A stretch of 48,777 nucleotides of DNA from Methanomassiliicoccales archaeon (GCA_028682895.1 JAJRAK010000057.1:1-48777); one strand, 5' to 3'; counted from the first letter of the stretch, positions 1 through 7,660 are shown. The notes: a model not told the origin generated them from the sequence alone. Program-made: numbers and translations.

Positions 1-236
1 AATAGAGGTTTGTCCGACTCTCATGCCCCTACCTCTGGTAGGTCGGTGAGGTGACGAAAGTATGAAGAGGAAAGAAAAAGAATAAGGAAGTGTCCGGTCA
101 GGCCACTTTTACATAGAGGTTAAACCAAGTCTTCGTAGAAATATACATCACGATGTAATAACATAATAAATAAAATTCTTTAACTCGAATATTTAGTATA
201 TGTTAAAACCTACCTGGACGCTTCAAGGTTCGGGGT

Positions 237-683
237 TTAAACAACATCTAGCAGTTCGATGTTGCACGTTCCCAGTATGAGGAAATAGGCCATTTCGACA
301 TCGACATTTACGACATATAGATTCCAATCCCCTCCCTCCACGCTCACTAGGGCATTGGAATAATGGACGCTACTGTAGTTGGCGAATGTAACAGAGCAAT
401 TGGCCATCGCCTTCACGGTATAGTTACCATCATTGACAATAATGAATGTGAACTCATAATCACCAGTACTGATCTTCACATTGCTCTGGTAACTGATCGA
501 TAGATCATCGAGGTCCCCGTAAGGGGTCTGGTCATTGCCGCTATTAGCCCTCGGCAGGAGCAGCGCCCCGGCCGCAAATACGATGATGATGGCGGTAGTG
601 ACTACGAGGATGAACATGAAGTTCTTTTTCTGTCCGGTCCATACCCTTTTAAGGGTTTCCTGTACCTCTTGCCTTTTAAACAA
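237..683 (-). CDS. Membrane-anchored protein of unknown function
   Basis: A 148-residue protein not recognised as a known family. Residues 1-21 are charged and end in a Lys-Lys pair. Residues about 22-44 form one hydrophobic helix, and the remaining 100 residues are polar, rich in Asn, Ser, Thr and beta-forming residues, with several N-x-S/T sites. This is the look of a protein anchored at its N-terminus with a small extracytoplasmic beta domain. It lies beside another gene of the same architecture on the same strand (744-1394), so the two may be surface proteins of the integrated element. Function unknown. Confidence 0.6.
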   Translation of the reverse strand: MFKRQEVQETLKRVWTGQKKNFMFILVVTTAIIIVFAAGALLLPRANSGNDQTPYGDLDDLSISYQSNVKISTGDYEFTFIIVNDGNYTVKAMANCSVTFANYSSVHYSNALVSVEGGDWNLYVVNVDVEMAYFLILGTCNIELLDVV

Positions 684-743
684 CCGTTCACCCCTCTTCT
701 TGTGTGCGACCTTGATTTGTTAGATCGAATGATCTGAGCGACT

Positions 744-1394
744 TCAAGTGAACACTACTTTAATGGTCGATGTGGCAGTGTCCTGAAGCCTCCAGTCGTC
801 ATCATCCCATTTGTAAAAGTTGACAGTGATATGGTATAACCCTTCCTCATCTACGAAGAAAGGTTCTGAGTTCACTTTGGACTTATAGACCGTGAGAGCT
901 CCCTCATCGATGGTCCATGAGAATTTCGTCTCGTCCTTAGCATCATAATCTTCCATTCCAGCAGAGGACGAGATTATGATATCCAGTTTCAATGAGACCT
1001 TTGTAGAGAATATTCCGAGCCTTTCAAAAGCCTCTAGGAATGTTAAACTGGTCGTTCCCATCGAGAAGGTCGCATGTATCGGACTGGTACCAGCCTTGTT
1101 CTCTATCTTGAAGTAGCTGTCATCCCCGATCGGTTTGGCTCCCCGGAGATCTACTTTCACATCGATGTAACCGTAACAGTCTTCCTTGGGCGTATTAGGG
1201 GGTGTGTATCCATAGTCGTCATTTGTTTGCCCCCAAACATAGACAGCCACCAAGGCAAGGGTGATAATGAGGATGATGGCCACGATAGCGATCGGCCAGC
1301 CGATGAACGCCTTCCTGTCGCCCCAGATTCGTTTATACTTTACAGTGGAGGTGCCTGGATTTCTTTCATCGTTCCGGCCTGTTTCGTTCATCAT
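744..1394 (-). CDS. Membrane-anchored extracytoplasmic protein of unknown function
   Basis: A 216-residue protein with a charged N-terminal tail of about 28 residues, one transmembrane helix (about residues 32-54), and a C-terminal region of alternating hydrophobic and polar residues suggesting a beta-sandwich. The final part (segments beginning FSWTIDEG and YHITVNFY) resembles the strand pattern of Ig-like or PKD-like domains, but I cannot assign a family. It sits upstream of the similarly built 148-residue protein on the same strand, 60 bases away, so the two may be co-transcribed. The ATG at 1392-1394 is followed by a second ATG, either of which could be used. Confidence 0.6.
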   Translation of the reverse strand: MMNETGRNDERNPGTSTVKYKRIWGDRKAFIGWPIAIVAIILIITLALVAVYVWGQTNDDYGYTPPNTPKEDCYGYIDVKVDLRGAKPIGDDSYFKIENKAGTSPIHATFSMGTTSLTFLEAFERLGIFSTKVSLKLDIIISSSAGMEDYDAKDETKFSWTIDEGALTVYKSKVNSEPFFVDEEGLYHITVNFYKWDDDDWRLQDTATSTIKVVFT

Positions 1395-1513
1395 GTCTTC
1401 CTTCCGGTTCTAAACTCCACCTATATTTTAATTAGAGGTCGTTGTAAATATTTAATTATATTGCTTTACTTTTAACGATATTATTATAAATTGACAATGT
1501 TAGACCTTTAATT

Positions 1514-1789
1514 GTGGCGGTGCATCAAATGATGATCGATCATGTAGAAACCGTATCGACCGATCCATATCCTAATTGGGACGGTGATCGTCCATCATGC
1601 TTCGGGCTTTTCACCTGTATATCTCCGAGATGCAAGGGCTGCCCGGTGGCCTTCAATTGCTCCAAGGACTCCGGTTCCAAGATCGTCCATGAAGTTATGG
1701 TCAATGCTAAGCTCAGGAACATCGAGAGGTATAGGGAAAGGGACCTCGACTGTTCACTGGATGTAGATGGGTGCATCATTTTTCATTGA
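1514..1789 (+). CDS. Small Cys-rich putative zinc-binding protein
   Basis: A 91-residue protein. Its visible signature is a cysteine cluster at residues C29, C35, C40, C43 and C49, built around CFG and CKGCP. This arrangement (CFG, then C-x2-C, then C-x5-C) resembles short metal-binding modules in archaeal and mobile-element proteins, but no function follows from it. The start given is GTG at 1514; ATG codons at 1529 and 1532 are in frame and would remove five or six residues. It is transcribed away from the two membrane-anchored genes. Confidence 0.5.
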   Translation: MAVHQMMIDHVETVSTDPYPNWDGDRPSCFGLFTCISPRCKGCPVAFNCSKDSGSKIVHEVMVNAKLRNIERYRERDLDCSLDVDGCIIFH

Positions 1790-2187
1790 GGTCCTACGGC
1801 GCTTTTATTAGTGACCCCATCTCGGTCAACGTGATTTTTATTGTGGCCATCTCCAATAATACTATGGGAAAATTGGTGATCTGTCCTATATAGGGGGCGC
1901 CGGTAATGCGTAAATCTCAGTAGTCAGCATCCTTTTAATTATGCCGATGATATATTAAAATGATGGAAATGATTTATAAAGTCAATAGTAGAAACCTAGG
2001 CTGGCCATAGATGATATGAACCTTTCCCTGACCGATATTATATGTAAGTGGGGCGCCCAATAACGAATATTATTGATGCTGGCCATTATTCGTCGTATAA
2101 GAACGTCGCCCTGTTCTTTTTTATACCGTAATATTTACCGATGCTGAGCGTTAAAAACTTATAAAAGAGAAAAGGGTTTTATGGCGT
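1790..2187. other. 398-base non-coding region with small inverted repeats
   Basis: No convincing reading frame is present. The sequence is AT-rich. It contains CCTATATAGG at 1885-1894, the same ten bases seen again at 2775-2784 in the RHH/AbrB intergenic space. There is a GC-rich palindrome GGGCGCCC near 2051. An arm ACGAATA near 2063 has a matching TATTCGT near 2088. At 2099-2118 AAGAAC and GTTCTT can pair as a short hairpin followed by a T run. A small RNA or a replication or control region of the element is possible, but nothing visible proves either. Confidence 0.3.
2099..2122 (+). terminator. Possible hairpin plus T-tract terminator
   Basis: AAGAAC at 2099-2104 is complementary to GTTCTT at 2113-2118 across an eight-base loop, and the T run continues to 2122. 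Archaea terminate mainly at T-tracts, with or without a hairpin. No gene ends just before it on the + strand, so it would terminate either an unannotated small RNA or read-through from 1789. Confidence 0.25.
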
Positions 2188-2763
2188 TCAGCTTCCAGTT
2201 GCCTTTACATTGCTCGGTCTCTTCCCGGTGATCTCGGTCTTGATCTCATCTAAGGCCTTGGAATAGATGCTTTCGCATCTCGCCTGGTCCTTCTTGTTCA
2301 TGACCTTGGAAGTTGCAATGGACAATCGAACGTATGGCTCTCGCATTTCCTCAGCATCATCCGTAAGGTCTAGGCCGGACGCCTTGATGTTCATCAGTTC
2401 AATATGATCCAATGCATCATCCGCCCGTTTCTGTTCGAGGAAATGCCTAACGGCATGATCGATCAGCTCGCTTCTGCTTTCGAACGTTCCCCCGACGTAA
2501 CTGTCCATCTTCTTCATCAGACCAGCGGACATCTCGATATCGAATATGTTGGCCGCCATGGTTAGGCCGTCCTCCATATCATCCAGGGGTTTGAATTTGA
2601 TCCCTTCCTCCCGGACATATAGGCGGCGTTTAGCATCGTGTTCATCGCCCCATTCGTTCAATGCCCCATTCAGCCGATCAACGAGCTTATCCAGGCTCTT
2701 ATCGGCCGGGTCGCAATTCACTACTAGCTCCAATCTTACTGCCATCGTCTTATTTTCGCTCAT
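2188..2763 (-). CDS. Ribbon-helix-helix domain protein
   Basis: A 191-residue protein. Residues about 73-110 contain a pattern typical of MetJ/Arc/CopG ribbon-helix-helix domains: a short strand (NIFDIEMS), a helix (GLMKKMDSYV), a turn and a second helix (RSELIDHAVRHFLE). RHH proteins bind DNA as dimers through the strand. Here the domain is in the middle, flanked by an N-terminal region of about 70 residues and a helical C-terminal region of about 80 residues that may bind a partner or oligomerise. It is divergent from a small AbrB-like gene, and a perfect 16-base palindrome lies 26 bases upstream of its start, suggesting autoregulation. Regulatory role is inferred; target unknown. Confidence 0.6.
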   Translation of the reverse strand: MSENKTMAVRLELVVNCDPADKSLDKLVDRLNGALNEWGDEHDAKRRLYVREEGIKFKPLDDMEDGLTMAANIFDIEMSAGLMKKMDSYVGGTFESRSELIDHAVRHFLEQKRADDALDHIELMNIKASGLDLTDDAEEMREPYVRLSIATSKVMNKKDQARCESIYSKALDEIKTEITGKRPSNVKATGS

Positions 2764-2789
2764 GTATTCACATCCCTATATAGGATTTA

Positions 2790-2805
2790 TAGGGAATATT
2801 CCCTA
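2790..2805. promoter_or_regulatory. Perfect 16-base palindrome, likely operator
   Basis: TAGGGAATATTCCCTA is its own reverse complement and lies between the divergent RHH and AbrB-like genes. Half-site-like copies flank it: CCTATATAGG at 2775-2784 and an ATAGGG just before the AbrB-like ATG (about 2841-2846). Such spacing fits an operator for one or both neighbouring DNA-binding proteins. Confidence 0.55.
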
Positions 2806-2851
2806 AATAAGTACAAATATGTTTTGCCAATATAACCTAAATAGGGAAAAT

Positions 2852-2998
2852 ATGAAGTTCATGGGTTCCTCGAAGATAAGCCCTAAACTCAGGATCAGCC
2901 TGGTCAAAGATGTAGCTGATAAACTAGGGGTCCAGGATGGTGATCATGTCCTCTTCTATGAGAAAGAGGATGGGGAAATCGTAATAAAGAAAGGTTGA
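2852..2998 (+). CDS. AbrB-like (SpoVT/AbrB-type) small DNA-binding protein
   Basis: A 48-residue protein starting at ATG 2852 and ending with TGA at 2996-2998. The sequence begins MKFMGSSKISPKLRISLVKD and continues with LGVQDGDHVLFYEKEDGEIVIKKG. This is the swapped-hairpin AbrB fold: a first strand with an 'R-I-S-L' style motif, a helix ending at the conserved L-G-V-x-x-G-D, and the final strands ending in I-V-I-K-K. Small AbrB proteins act as transition regulators or as antitoxin DNA-binding parts. No toxin is adjacent, so a plain repressor role is more likely. It is divergent from the RHH gene across the 2790-2805 palindrome. Confidence 0.65.
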   Translation: MKFMGSSKISPKLRISLVKDVADKLGVQDGDHVLFYEKEDGEIVIKKG

Positions 2999-3010
2999 AC
3001 GAGTTAATTT

Positions 3011-3784
3011 TCAAGCTGCTTTTATTTTCTCCGAGAGATATCTTTGAGCATACCCAACAAATTCTAGCATTAAAATTGATTTATCATCCCATGATAGGTA
3101 AGCAAATTCTTCCATCTCTTCCATATCCATCTCCAATAATATTTTCATATCAAAATCTGTTATGTCATCGATTTTAACAAAATACGATTTTTTCATATAT
3201 TTCGTTTCAAAATCTAAGGCCTTATTCATTGTTCTTAGTTCAATGATAGATTTTTCTTCCTCCATCCTTGATGGATGAATATTTCGAACCCACATTACCC
3301 ACGGCCTGTGAAAGCGTATTCGTTCCTGTTTTTCCAATGATTTTATTTCCCCGATTAATGGAATATAGTTTTTTGCATTGGGAGTATAATCGGCATAATT
3401 TGTTACTGTAGAAATCTTAATGAGTAGATTCTTTGAATAATCGATGATAAGTTGATTTTCGATTACCTCTTTTTTAGTTCCAGGCAACCATGATTTTAAC
3501 TTTCCTTTTTTTATCGAATGTATAGAGCCATTCTCATTTAACTCATTTAAATAATTTCTAATAGTACTATCTTTGCCCCTACAAAAATCGAGTTGATTTT
3601 TAATTTTTTTAATTAGCTCTGTCTCATTGATTTCCCCGCTCTGGATGAAGGTTTGGGCGGTTTCTTTAATTTTTCTTTTTTGCTCTTCATTAATACGGGT
3701 TTTATATAAATTTTGATTTTTCACAGTTTTATTTACATTGTCTGGCTTATTTGTACAATTGTTATCTAAATCTTTTTTATTCAT
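3011..3784 (-). CDS. AT-rich protein of unknown function
   Basis: A 257-residue protein with no recognised domain. Residues 1-40 are Lys/Asn-rich and probably disordered. Residues about 35-100 are helical and look like an HTH-style segment (ETAQTFIQSGEINETELIKK, then STIRNYLNELNENGSI), a possible winged-helix domain. The C-terminal 150 residues are mixed alpha/beta. The codons are strikingly A/T-rich compared with genes on both sides of the window, which points to separate acquisition. It is convergent with the AbrB-like gene, 12 bases apart. Confidence 0.5.
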   Translation of the reverse strand: MNKKDLDNNCTNKPDNVNKTVKNQNLYKTRINEEQKRKIKETAQTFIQSGEINETELIKKIKNQLDFCRGKDSTIRNYLNELNENGSIHSIKKGKLKSWLPGTKKEVIENQLIIDYSKNLLIKISTVTNYADYTPNAKNYIPLIGEIKSLEKQERIRFHRPWVMWVRNIHPSRMEEEKSIIELRTMNKALDFETKYMKKSYFVKIDDITDFDMKILLEMDMEEMEEFAYLSWDDKSILMLEFVGYAQRYLSEKIKAA

Positions 3785-3875
3785 ATTACAAACACATCCA
3801 GATATTTTTGTATTTAATTAATATTACAAAATGATGTTAAAAGGATATAAATGTATTGCAATAGAATATACATTT

Positions 3876-4058
3876 ATGGAACAAGAACAATGTTTACCCG
3901 ATAAAAAAACCATACATGTTAGGATTCCTGAATCAACCTGGAAAGGAATATTGACCAGAGCAAAAACCAACGGAGAATCTGCGAGTTCGGAAGTAAGACG
4001 AATTTTAAATAAAGAATTCAGTGGAACCGGGACAACTGGAGGTGATTCCATTGAATAA
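3876..4058 (+). CDS. Arc/CopG-type ribbon-helix-helix protein
   Basis: A 60-residue protein if started at ATG 3876; an in-frame ATG at 3831 would add 15 residues. Residues from KTIHVRIPESTWKGI to SEVRRILNKEF fit the ribbon-helix-helix pattern: a strand with alternating residues (TIHVRIPE), helix 1 (STWKGILTRAKTNG) and helix 2 (SASSEVRRILNKEF). Such single-domain proteins are common repressors of mobile elements. Its 3' end overlaps the start of the next gene, so the two are translationally coupled and it may head the rightward run to about 5677. Confidence 0.6.
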   Translation: MEQEQCLPDKKTIHVRIPESTWKGILTRAKTNGESASSEVRRILNKEFSGTGTTGGDSIE

Positions 4059-4362
4059 GCATCGTGGAATTCAATTCTGCGCCTGGTGTGGTGAACCGAT
4101 TCCTGCTCACAGGCAGTCAATCGACCCCCCGGAATTTTTCTGCTGTTCCAAGCACGAGACGTATTTCAGAATACGCTCAGGTCTTGGGTCCACACTAGAT
4201 ATGGTATGGCCTGATGGCAGTTACAATTACAATCCATCGTTGGTCTTGGTCCGGGCTGGCCAGAAAGACATCCCGGGCGATAGGATGTTCAGACGCATCG
4301 TCCTAAAAGTCAGGCGCATAGATGCTGATCTCTGGAAAGAGGAGGAGGAAAACAAGAAATAG
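4051..4362 (+). CDS. Small zinc-finger protein
   Basis: A 103-residue protein of unknown role. The N-terminus carries a C-x2-C knuckle (FCAWCGEP), then a second pair in FFCCSKHE about 25 residues later, a plausible treble-clef or zinc-ribbon site. I chose TTG at 4051 as start because GGAGGTG at 4038-4044 lies six bases upstream, and because this start overlaps the stop of the RHH gene (ATTGAATAA). A GTG at 4021 would extend it by ten residues into that gene. The tail is Lys/Glu-rich. Confidence 0.55.
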   Translation: MNKHRGIQFCAWCGEPIPAHRQSIDPPEFFCCSKHETYFRIRSGLGSTLDMVWPDGSYNYNPSLVLVRAGQKDIPGDRMFRRIVLKVRRIDADLWKEEEENKK

Positions 4363-4383
4363 GTTCTTCAAGGGAGGGATGGG

Positions 4384-4560
4384 ATGCAACAAACGAATAA
4401 TTCAACAACTTCACACCTGAAGACCAGGGCGATCATCATACGATGCTCCGACCCGGCCTTCATAGATCTGCTGAACGTCATCCGGTCAGCCCCGGAAACG
4501 TTCTTGGTATTCAGCAAGACAAGCCAGATGAAACTGGTCGTGGAGGAGGTGCCTTTCTGA
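4384..4560 (+). CDS. Short protein of unknown function
   Basis: A 58-residue reading frame starting MQQTNNSTTSHLKTR and ending KLVVEEVPF. The ATG follows a purine-rich GGGAGGGATGGG, and the TGA at 4558-4560 overlaps the next ATG (TGATG). Coupling on both sides and typical codon use support it as real. The core (AIIIRCSDPAFIDLLNVI) could form a strand-helix unit. No family recognised. Confidence 0.5.
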   Translation: MQQTNNSTTSHLKTRAIIIRCSDPAFIDLLNVIRSAPETFLVFSKTSQMKLVVEEVPF

Positions 4561-4952
4561 TGACCTTCTACTATTGCTCGATGCCTCTGCCCCGTCGCTG
4601 GGAATGGCTGAAAGTGAGAGGTTTCTCTCCGAAAGGCGAGGAGGTCTGGATCAAGAGATTCCGGGTCTTCACCATGAAAGGGAAGTCCACGATCCTCGAA
4701 TACCTGGGCGAGTTCCGGCCAGGTGTCGCCTGGAAGATGGCAGAGAGGATGGTCGAGGAGCAGGACGCACTGTTCAAGCTGATGCCCCTAACTCGGACCT
4801 TCGGCCCGGAGTTCCTATTAGGTTCGTTCCTCCGTGTTTACGTCGACCCGAGCATACGGATCAAGTTAGGCTATCCCAAGGCTTCAGATAGGGGGTTCGC
4901 CTGGTTGAGGAGATTGCAGCTCACCCAGGGAGGTGGCAGCAATGGCAGATGA
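4560..4952 (+). CDS. Protein of unknown function
   Basis: A 130-residue basic protein starting MTFYYCSMPLPRRWEW. The start at ATG 4560 is preferred over an upstream in-frame ATG (4443), because 4560 overlaps the previous stop and has GGAGGAGGTG about nine bases before it; the upstream extension reads through the real 58-residue gene in another frame. Rich in Arg and Lys, with segments of likely beta and helical character, no known motif. The 3' end overlaps the next gene. Confidence 0.5.
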   Translation: MTFYYCSMPLPRRWEWLKVRGFSPKGEEVWIKRFRVFTMKGKSTILEYLGEFRPGVAWKMAERMVEEQDALFKLMPLTRTFGPEFLLGSFLRVYVDPSIRIKLGYPKASDRGFAWLRRLQLTQGGGSNGR

Positions 4953-5130
4953 ACCGGTACTTCCCACCGGCGAGATCACTGTCAGGTTCAGGGGGAACGA
5001 GGAGGAAACGGACCATGCCCTGGCCTTACTAGTAAAGATGTTCGGCCAGGAATATTTCATTCACACCGCAAGGATGCCCGATGGTAAGACAGTCGTCATC
5101 GTAGAGGGAGGCTCACGATATGGGGTATGA
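4942..5130 (+). CDS. Short acidic protein of unknown function
   Basis: A 62-residue protein beginning MADEPVLPTGEITVRF. The start at ATG 4942 is supported by GGAGGTG just upstream; a GTG at 4933 is also in frame. It overlaps the preceding gene by 11 bases and the following gene by 11 bases. The layout strand-helix-strand-strand (ITVRFRG, DHALALLVKMFG, EYFIHTARM, KTVVIVEGG) suggests a compact alpha/beta fold. Not recognised. Confidence 0.5.
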   Translation: MADEPVLPTGEITVRFRGNEEETDHALALLVKMFGQEYFIHTARMPDGKTVVIVEGGSRYGV

Positions 5131-5677
5131 CAACGATGATGAGCTGAACACCCGGGAGATGTACCAGCAACATGCACAGGACCGGATGGAGCGCCGGAAG
5201 CCCATCGGTCACGTGCTCTATTGGCGGAGCAGTGGGGGGCCCATCGACGGCGACAGTCCGATAGTGGTCCTCTCCCTGATCAACAAGGACGATCTTGACG
5301 ATTATTTACTGACGCTCTCGCCCTTTCTCAGGCGCTTGACCAAGCGGCCGAAGATAAGATGGCCTCCAAACGATAGCAACGGGAGGTTCATTATCGTCAC
5401 CGAATCGGTCATGCGGGACCTTGAAAAGGAGATCATCGACCAGAGATGGTATGCCGGAAAAAGAAGGAAGGAAAATACCAAGGCGGTAATGGTCGCCCTC
5501 TTCGATTTCGGCGAGGACCGGAGCAACCTGGTCATCATCCTGGGTTTGGTGCCTTTCAGACAGAGCCATGAGCTCATGCAAAGGTTGGAGGAGAAAGGCC
5601 CCCGGGTGGCATACCAGGCCGACTGGTTGAGCCAGGATTTCGTGAGGTCGTTCGAGGATTGGGCCCTGGGGGGCTGA
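5120..5677 (+). CDS. Protein of unknown function
   Basis: A 185-residue protein starting MGYDNDDELNTREMYQQ. The ATG is eight bases after GGGAGG and overlaps the previous stop. The N-terminal 30 residues are highly charged; the rest alternates strands and helices (PIVVLSLINKDDLDDYLL, GRFIIVTESVMRDLEKEI, VMVALFDFG, NLVIILGLVPF). No catalytic motif is evident. It closes the run of overlapping small genes that starts at 3876 and probably belongs to the replication or maintenance module of the element. Confidence 0.5.
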   Translation: MGYDNDDELNTREMYQQHAQDRMERRKPIGHVLYWRSSGGPIDGDSPIVVLSLINKDDLDDYLLTLSPFLRRLTKRPKIRWPPNDSNGRFIIVTESVMRDLEKEIIDQRWYAGKRRKENTKAVMVALFDFGEDRSNLVIILGLVPFRQSHELMQRLEEKGPRVAYQADWLSQDFVRSFEDWALGG

Positions 5678-5754
5678 ACCGTGTCGCCATGCATTTTTCT
5701 TCATTCAGATGAAGTGCTCAAAATGCTGAAGGCGACCGTAAGGAGGGAGTGACC

Positions 5755-6789
5755 GTGCCGTCGAGATGTGCGTATACGGATCGCTCCCTTCGTGAGCCGC
5801 CATTGAAAAGGCTCAGGTCAACATTGTTGAAGGTAGGGTACGAGAATGAAATGATTATCATAAGTTTTAAAACGCACGGGGGAACGGTCTTAGATTTCAA
5901 TTGTAAGGAGTTTGAAGAGTATGTATCCAGTGAAGGAGGCAGAGGTGAAAATCAAGATCAAGCACTGAATCTGTTAAAAGAGGAGGTGGATCAGAGGGTC
6001 CGTGAGCTGATCGATCATGGTAAGAGCTATAACAAAGACATAGAACTGAAAATAACCAGTGGATTGAGGAAGATCCAGGACGAATCAGAACCTTTCATCG
6101 ATGGAAATGAAAAAGGGTTCATCATACCATCCTTCGGCGTCGATTGTGTAAGGACGGTCCAGGAATGGAAGAAGGTCGATGATAAGCTAGGGCTCGCCCT
6201 TGATGCCCGGGCAGAAAAGTTCGATACGATACTCTGGCCACTTCCAGGAAGGATCAATCTCGGAGAGGACCCCGGGAACCTGTTGGAAGATATGGTGGCC
6301 TACATCAAGGATTACGTAGAGTTTCCCTCGGAAAGGACGTATTACGCCTTTGCCGCTTGGATAATATGCACCTATCTGATCGAGCACCTCTCCCACGCCC
6401 CCAGGATCATCATAAACGCTCCTACCGAGCATGGGAAGGGGCGGGTCTGCAAGATGGTCGCCCTGCTCTCATATCATGGGGTCTACCTTGGCGATCCGTC
6501 CATCGCCGTCCTTTATCATCTCACATCATGGGAAAGAGCCACCCTGGTCATCGATGAGCTGCAGGACATAGCGAGGAGTCAGAAAGAGCTGTTCATCAGG
6601 ATCATGGGTATGTTCAAGCTCGGGTTCGATATCGGCGCCCTTGTCCCTCGGATGAACCCGGACAATACGGGGATCGACGCCTTCAAGACCTATTCTTTCT
6701 GGATCATCGCCTCAAAGGACTTCCGTTTCACCGAGGACCAGCAGAACCGTTCCTTGATGATCACCATGAGGAAGAGGACCGGGAGCTGA
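5755..6789 (+). CDS. Helicase-like P-loop ATPase, N-terminal part (gene probably frameshifted)
   Basis: A 344-residue protein. Residues about 190-330 resemble the ATPase domain of element-encoded DNA helicases: a degenerate Walker A (APTEHGKGR, with the usual Ser/Thr after Lys replaced by Gly), a Walker B (TLVIDELQD), and further on FWIIASKD and NRSLMITM, a sensor-like region ending in an Asn-Arg pair. In related ATPases the chain continues with an Arg-rich helix, but here it stops at TGA 6787-6789; the expected continuation is in another frame (next entry). I prefer GTG 5755, eight bases after AGGAGG; GTG 5749 is too close to it. Function inferred as replication of the element. Confidence 0.6.
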   Translation: MPSRCAYTDRSLREPPLKRLRSTLLKVGYENEMIIISFKTHGGTVLDFNCKEFEEYVSSEGGRGENQDQALNLLKEEVDQRVRELIDHGKSYNKDIELKITSGLRKIQDESEPFIDGNEKGFIIPSFGVDCVRTVQEWKKVDDKLGLALDARAEKFDTILWPLPGRINLGEDPGNLLEDMVAYIKDYVEFPSERTYYAFAAWIICTYLIEHLSHAPRIIINAPTEHGKGRVCKMVALLSYHGVYLGDPSIAVLYHLTSWERATLVIDELQDIARSQKELFIRIMGMFKLGFDIGALVPRMNPDNTGIDAFKTYSFWIIASKDFRFTEDQQNRSLMITMRKRTGS

Positions 6790-6800
6790 GACCCGACCCT

Positions 6801-7544
6801 ATGAACGACAGAGAGGCCCTAGAAAAGGCCCTGGCGTTGAGGACGAGGCTTTACGGGCTGAGGACCAGGGCGGCGCTCGGGATGTTGAACGTCGATGAGC
6901 TGTTGCGGTTCGCTTACGACCGGTCAATGATGAAGGACTTTGAATATTACGAGGGCGAGGACCTGAACCCTGTCAAGATCACGTTCGGGGACAGGACCCG
7001 GGACAAGGTAAGGGCGCTGCTGGTGCCGTGTGGTCTGTATGGGCACGACAAGGAGGTCCTTACGGCCGTCGCCCTGTCTCAGGAAAGGGCATTGATGGAA
7101 GAGCGTTCTACCTATGACGCCCAAATATTCTATGCCCTCCAATTTGTTCTGAACGAGAATAAGGTCGTAAGGAAGGATGATGTCAAGATCATTCAGGACC
7201 AGGAAAAGGTCAAGCAGATCGAGAAAAGGATCTCCAAGGCCCTCAGTGAGAGCAAGATATCCATTACAGAGGTCCGGGACCGATTGAACGAGGACATCGA
7301 TATCCGTGAAGGGGTGAAGGACAATAAAGGCCGAGACCCTAAAGAAAACGAAGGGAGGGACGATTATGAAACGAGGAAGAAATCGACCCGTTTCGTCGGC
7401 AACATCCTTCGTAACAATCTATCATTTTCGACCAAGGAAGGAGCGGGAAGAAAGCACTACTTAACAGCCCGGGGATTCATCGAATCATACCGTTCGTGCC
7501 TGAGCGCCTTCGGTAACCGTTTCGACATCGAGGAGGAAACCTAA
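6801..7544 (+). CDS. C-terminal part of the helicase-like ATPase, or separate partner protein
   Basis: A 247-residue protein. Its first 90 residues (LRTRLYGLRTRAALG, then TFGDRTRDKVRALLVPCGL) look like the region following the ATPase core in DUF3631/helicase-type element proteins, where an Arg-rich helix is followed by a G-R or G-D-R segment and helices. Its frame stays open upstream of ATG 6801 across 6750-6800, reading EEDRELRPDP directly before MNDREALEKA, which would join smoothly to MITMR of the preceding ORF if one base were added near 6770. No good Shine-Dalgarno lies near 6801. Residues about 130-200 are charged and probably coiled; the C-terminus resembles a winged-helix (FVGNILRNNLSFSTKEGAG). 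A bona fide two-gene arrangement remains possible. Confidence 0.5.
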   Translation: MNDREALEKALALRTRLYGLRTRAALGMLNVDELLRFAYDRSMMKDFEYYEGEDLNPVKITFGDRTRDKVRALLVPCGLYGHDKEVLTAVALSQERALMEERSTYDAQIFYALQFVLNENKVVRKDDVKIIQDQEKVKQIEKRISKALSESKISITEVRDRLNEDIDIREGVKDNKGRDPKENEGRDDYETRKKSTRFVGNILRNNLSFSTKEGAGRKHYLTARGFIESYRSCLSAFGNRFDIEEET

Positions 7545-7608
7545 CTCACTTTTCACTCTTTTTTTCCCTATTTTTTTCCCTTCGTCCAGTTGGGAAAAAT
7601 AGTGAGTT
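7543..7608 (+). terminator. T-tracts and imperfect inverted repeat after the ATPase gene
   Basis: Two T runs (about 7559-7565 and 7571-7577) follow the stop at 7544. GGGAAAAATAG at 7592-7602 pairs with CTATTTTTTTCCC at 7568-7580 apart from two extra T residues. The flanking AACTCAC (7543-7549) matches GTGAGTT (7602-7608). T-tracts are the main archaeal termination signal. The following TGAG-rich stretch up to 7625 may belong to control of the integrase gene. Confidence 0.4.
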
Positions 7609-7660
7609 GAGTGAGTGAGATGAGTTTTTTGGGATAGGGCGTTAGAGGGAGGAAGAAGAA

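Noticed and set aside
4443-4559. Upstream extension of the 4560-4952 gene
   Set aside because: This segment is covered by the 58-residue gene in another frame, and the ATG at 4560 has a better ribosome-binding site.
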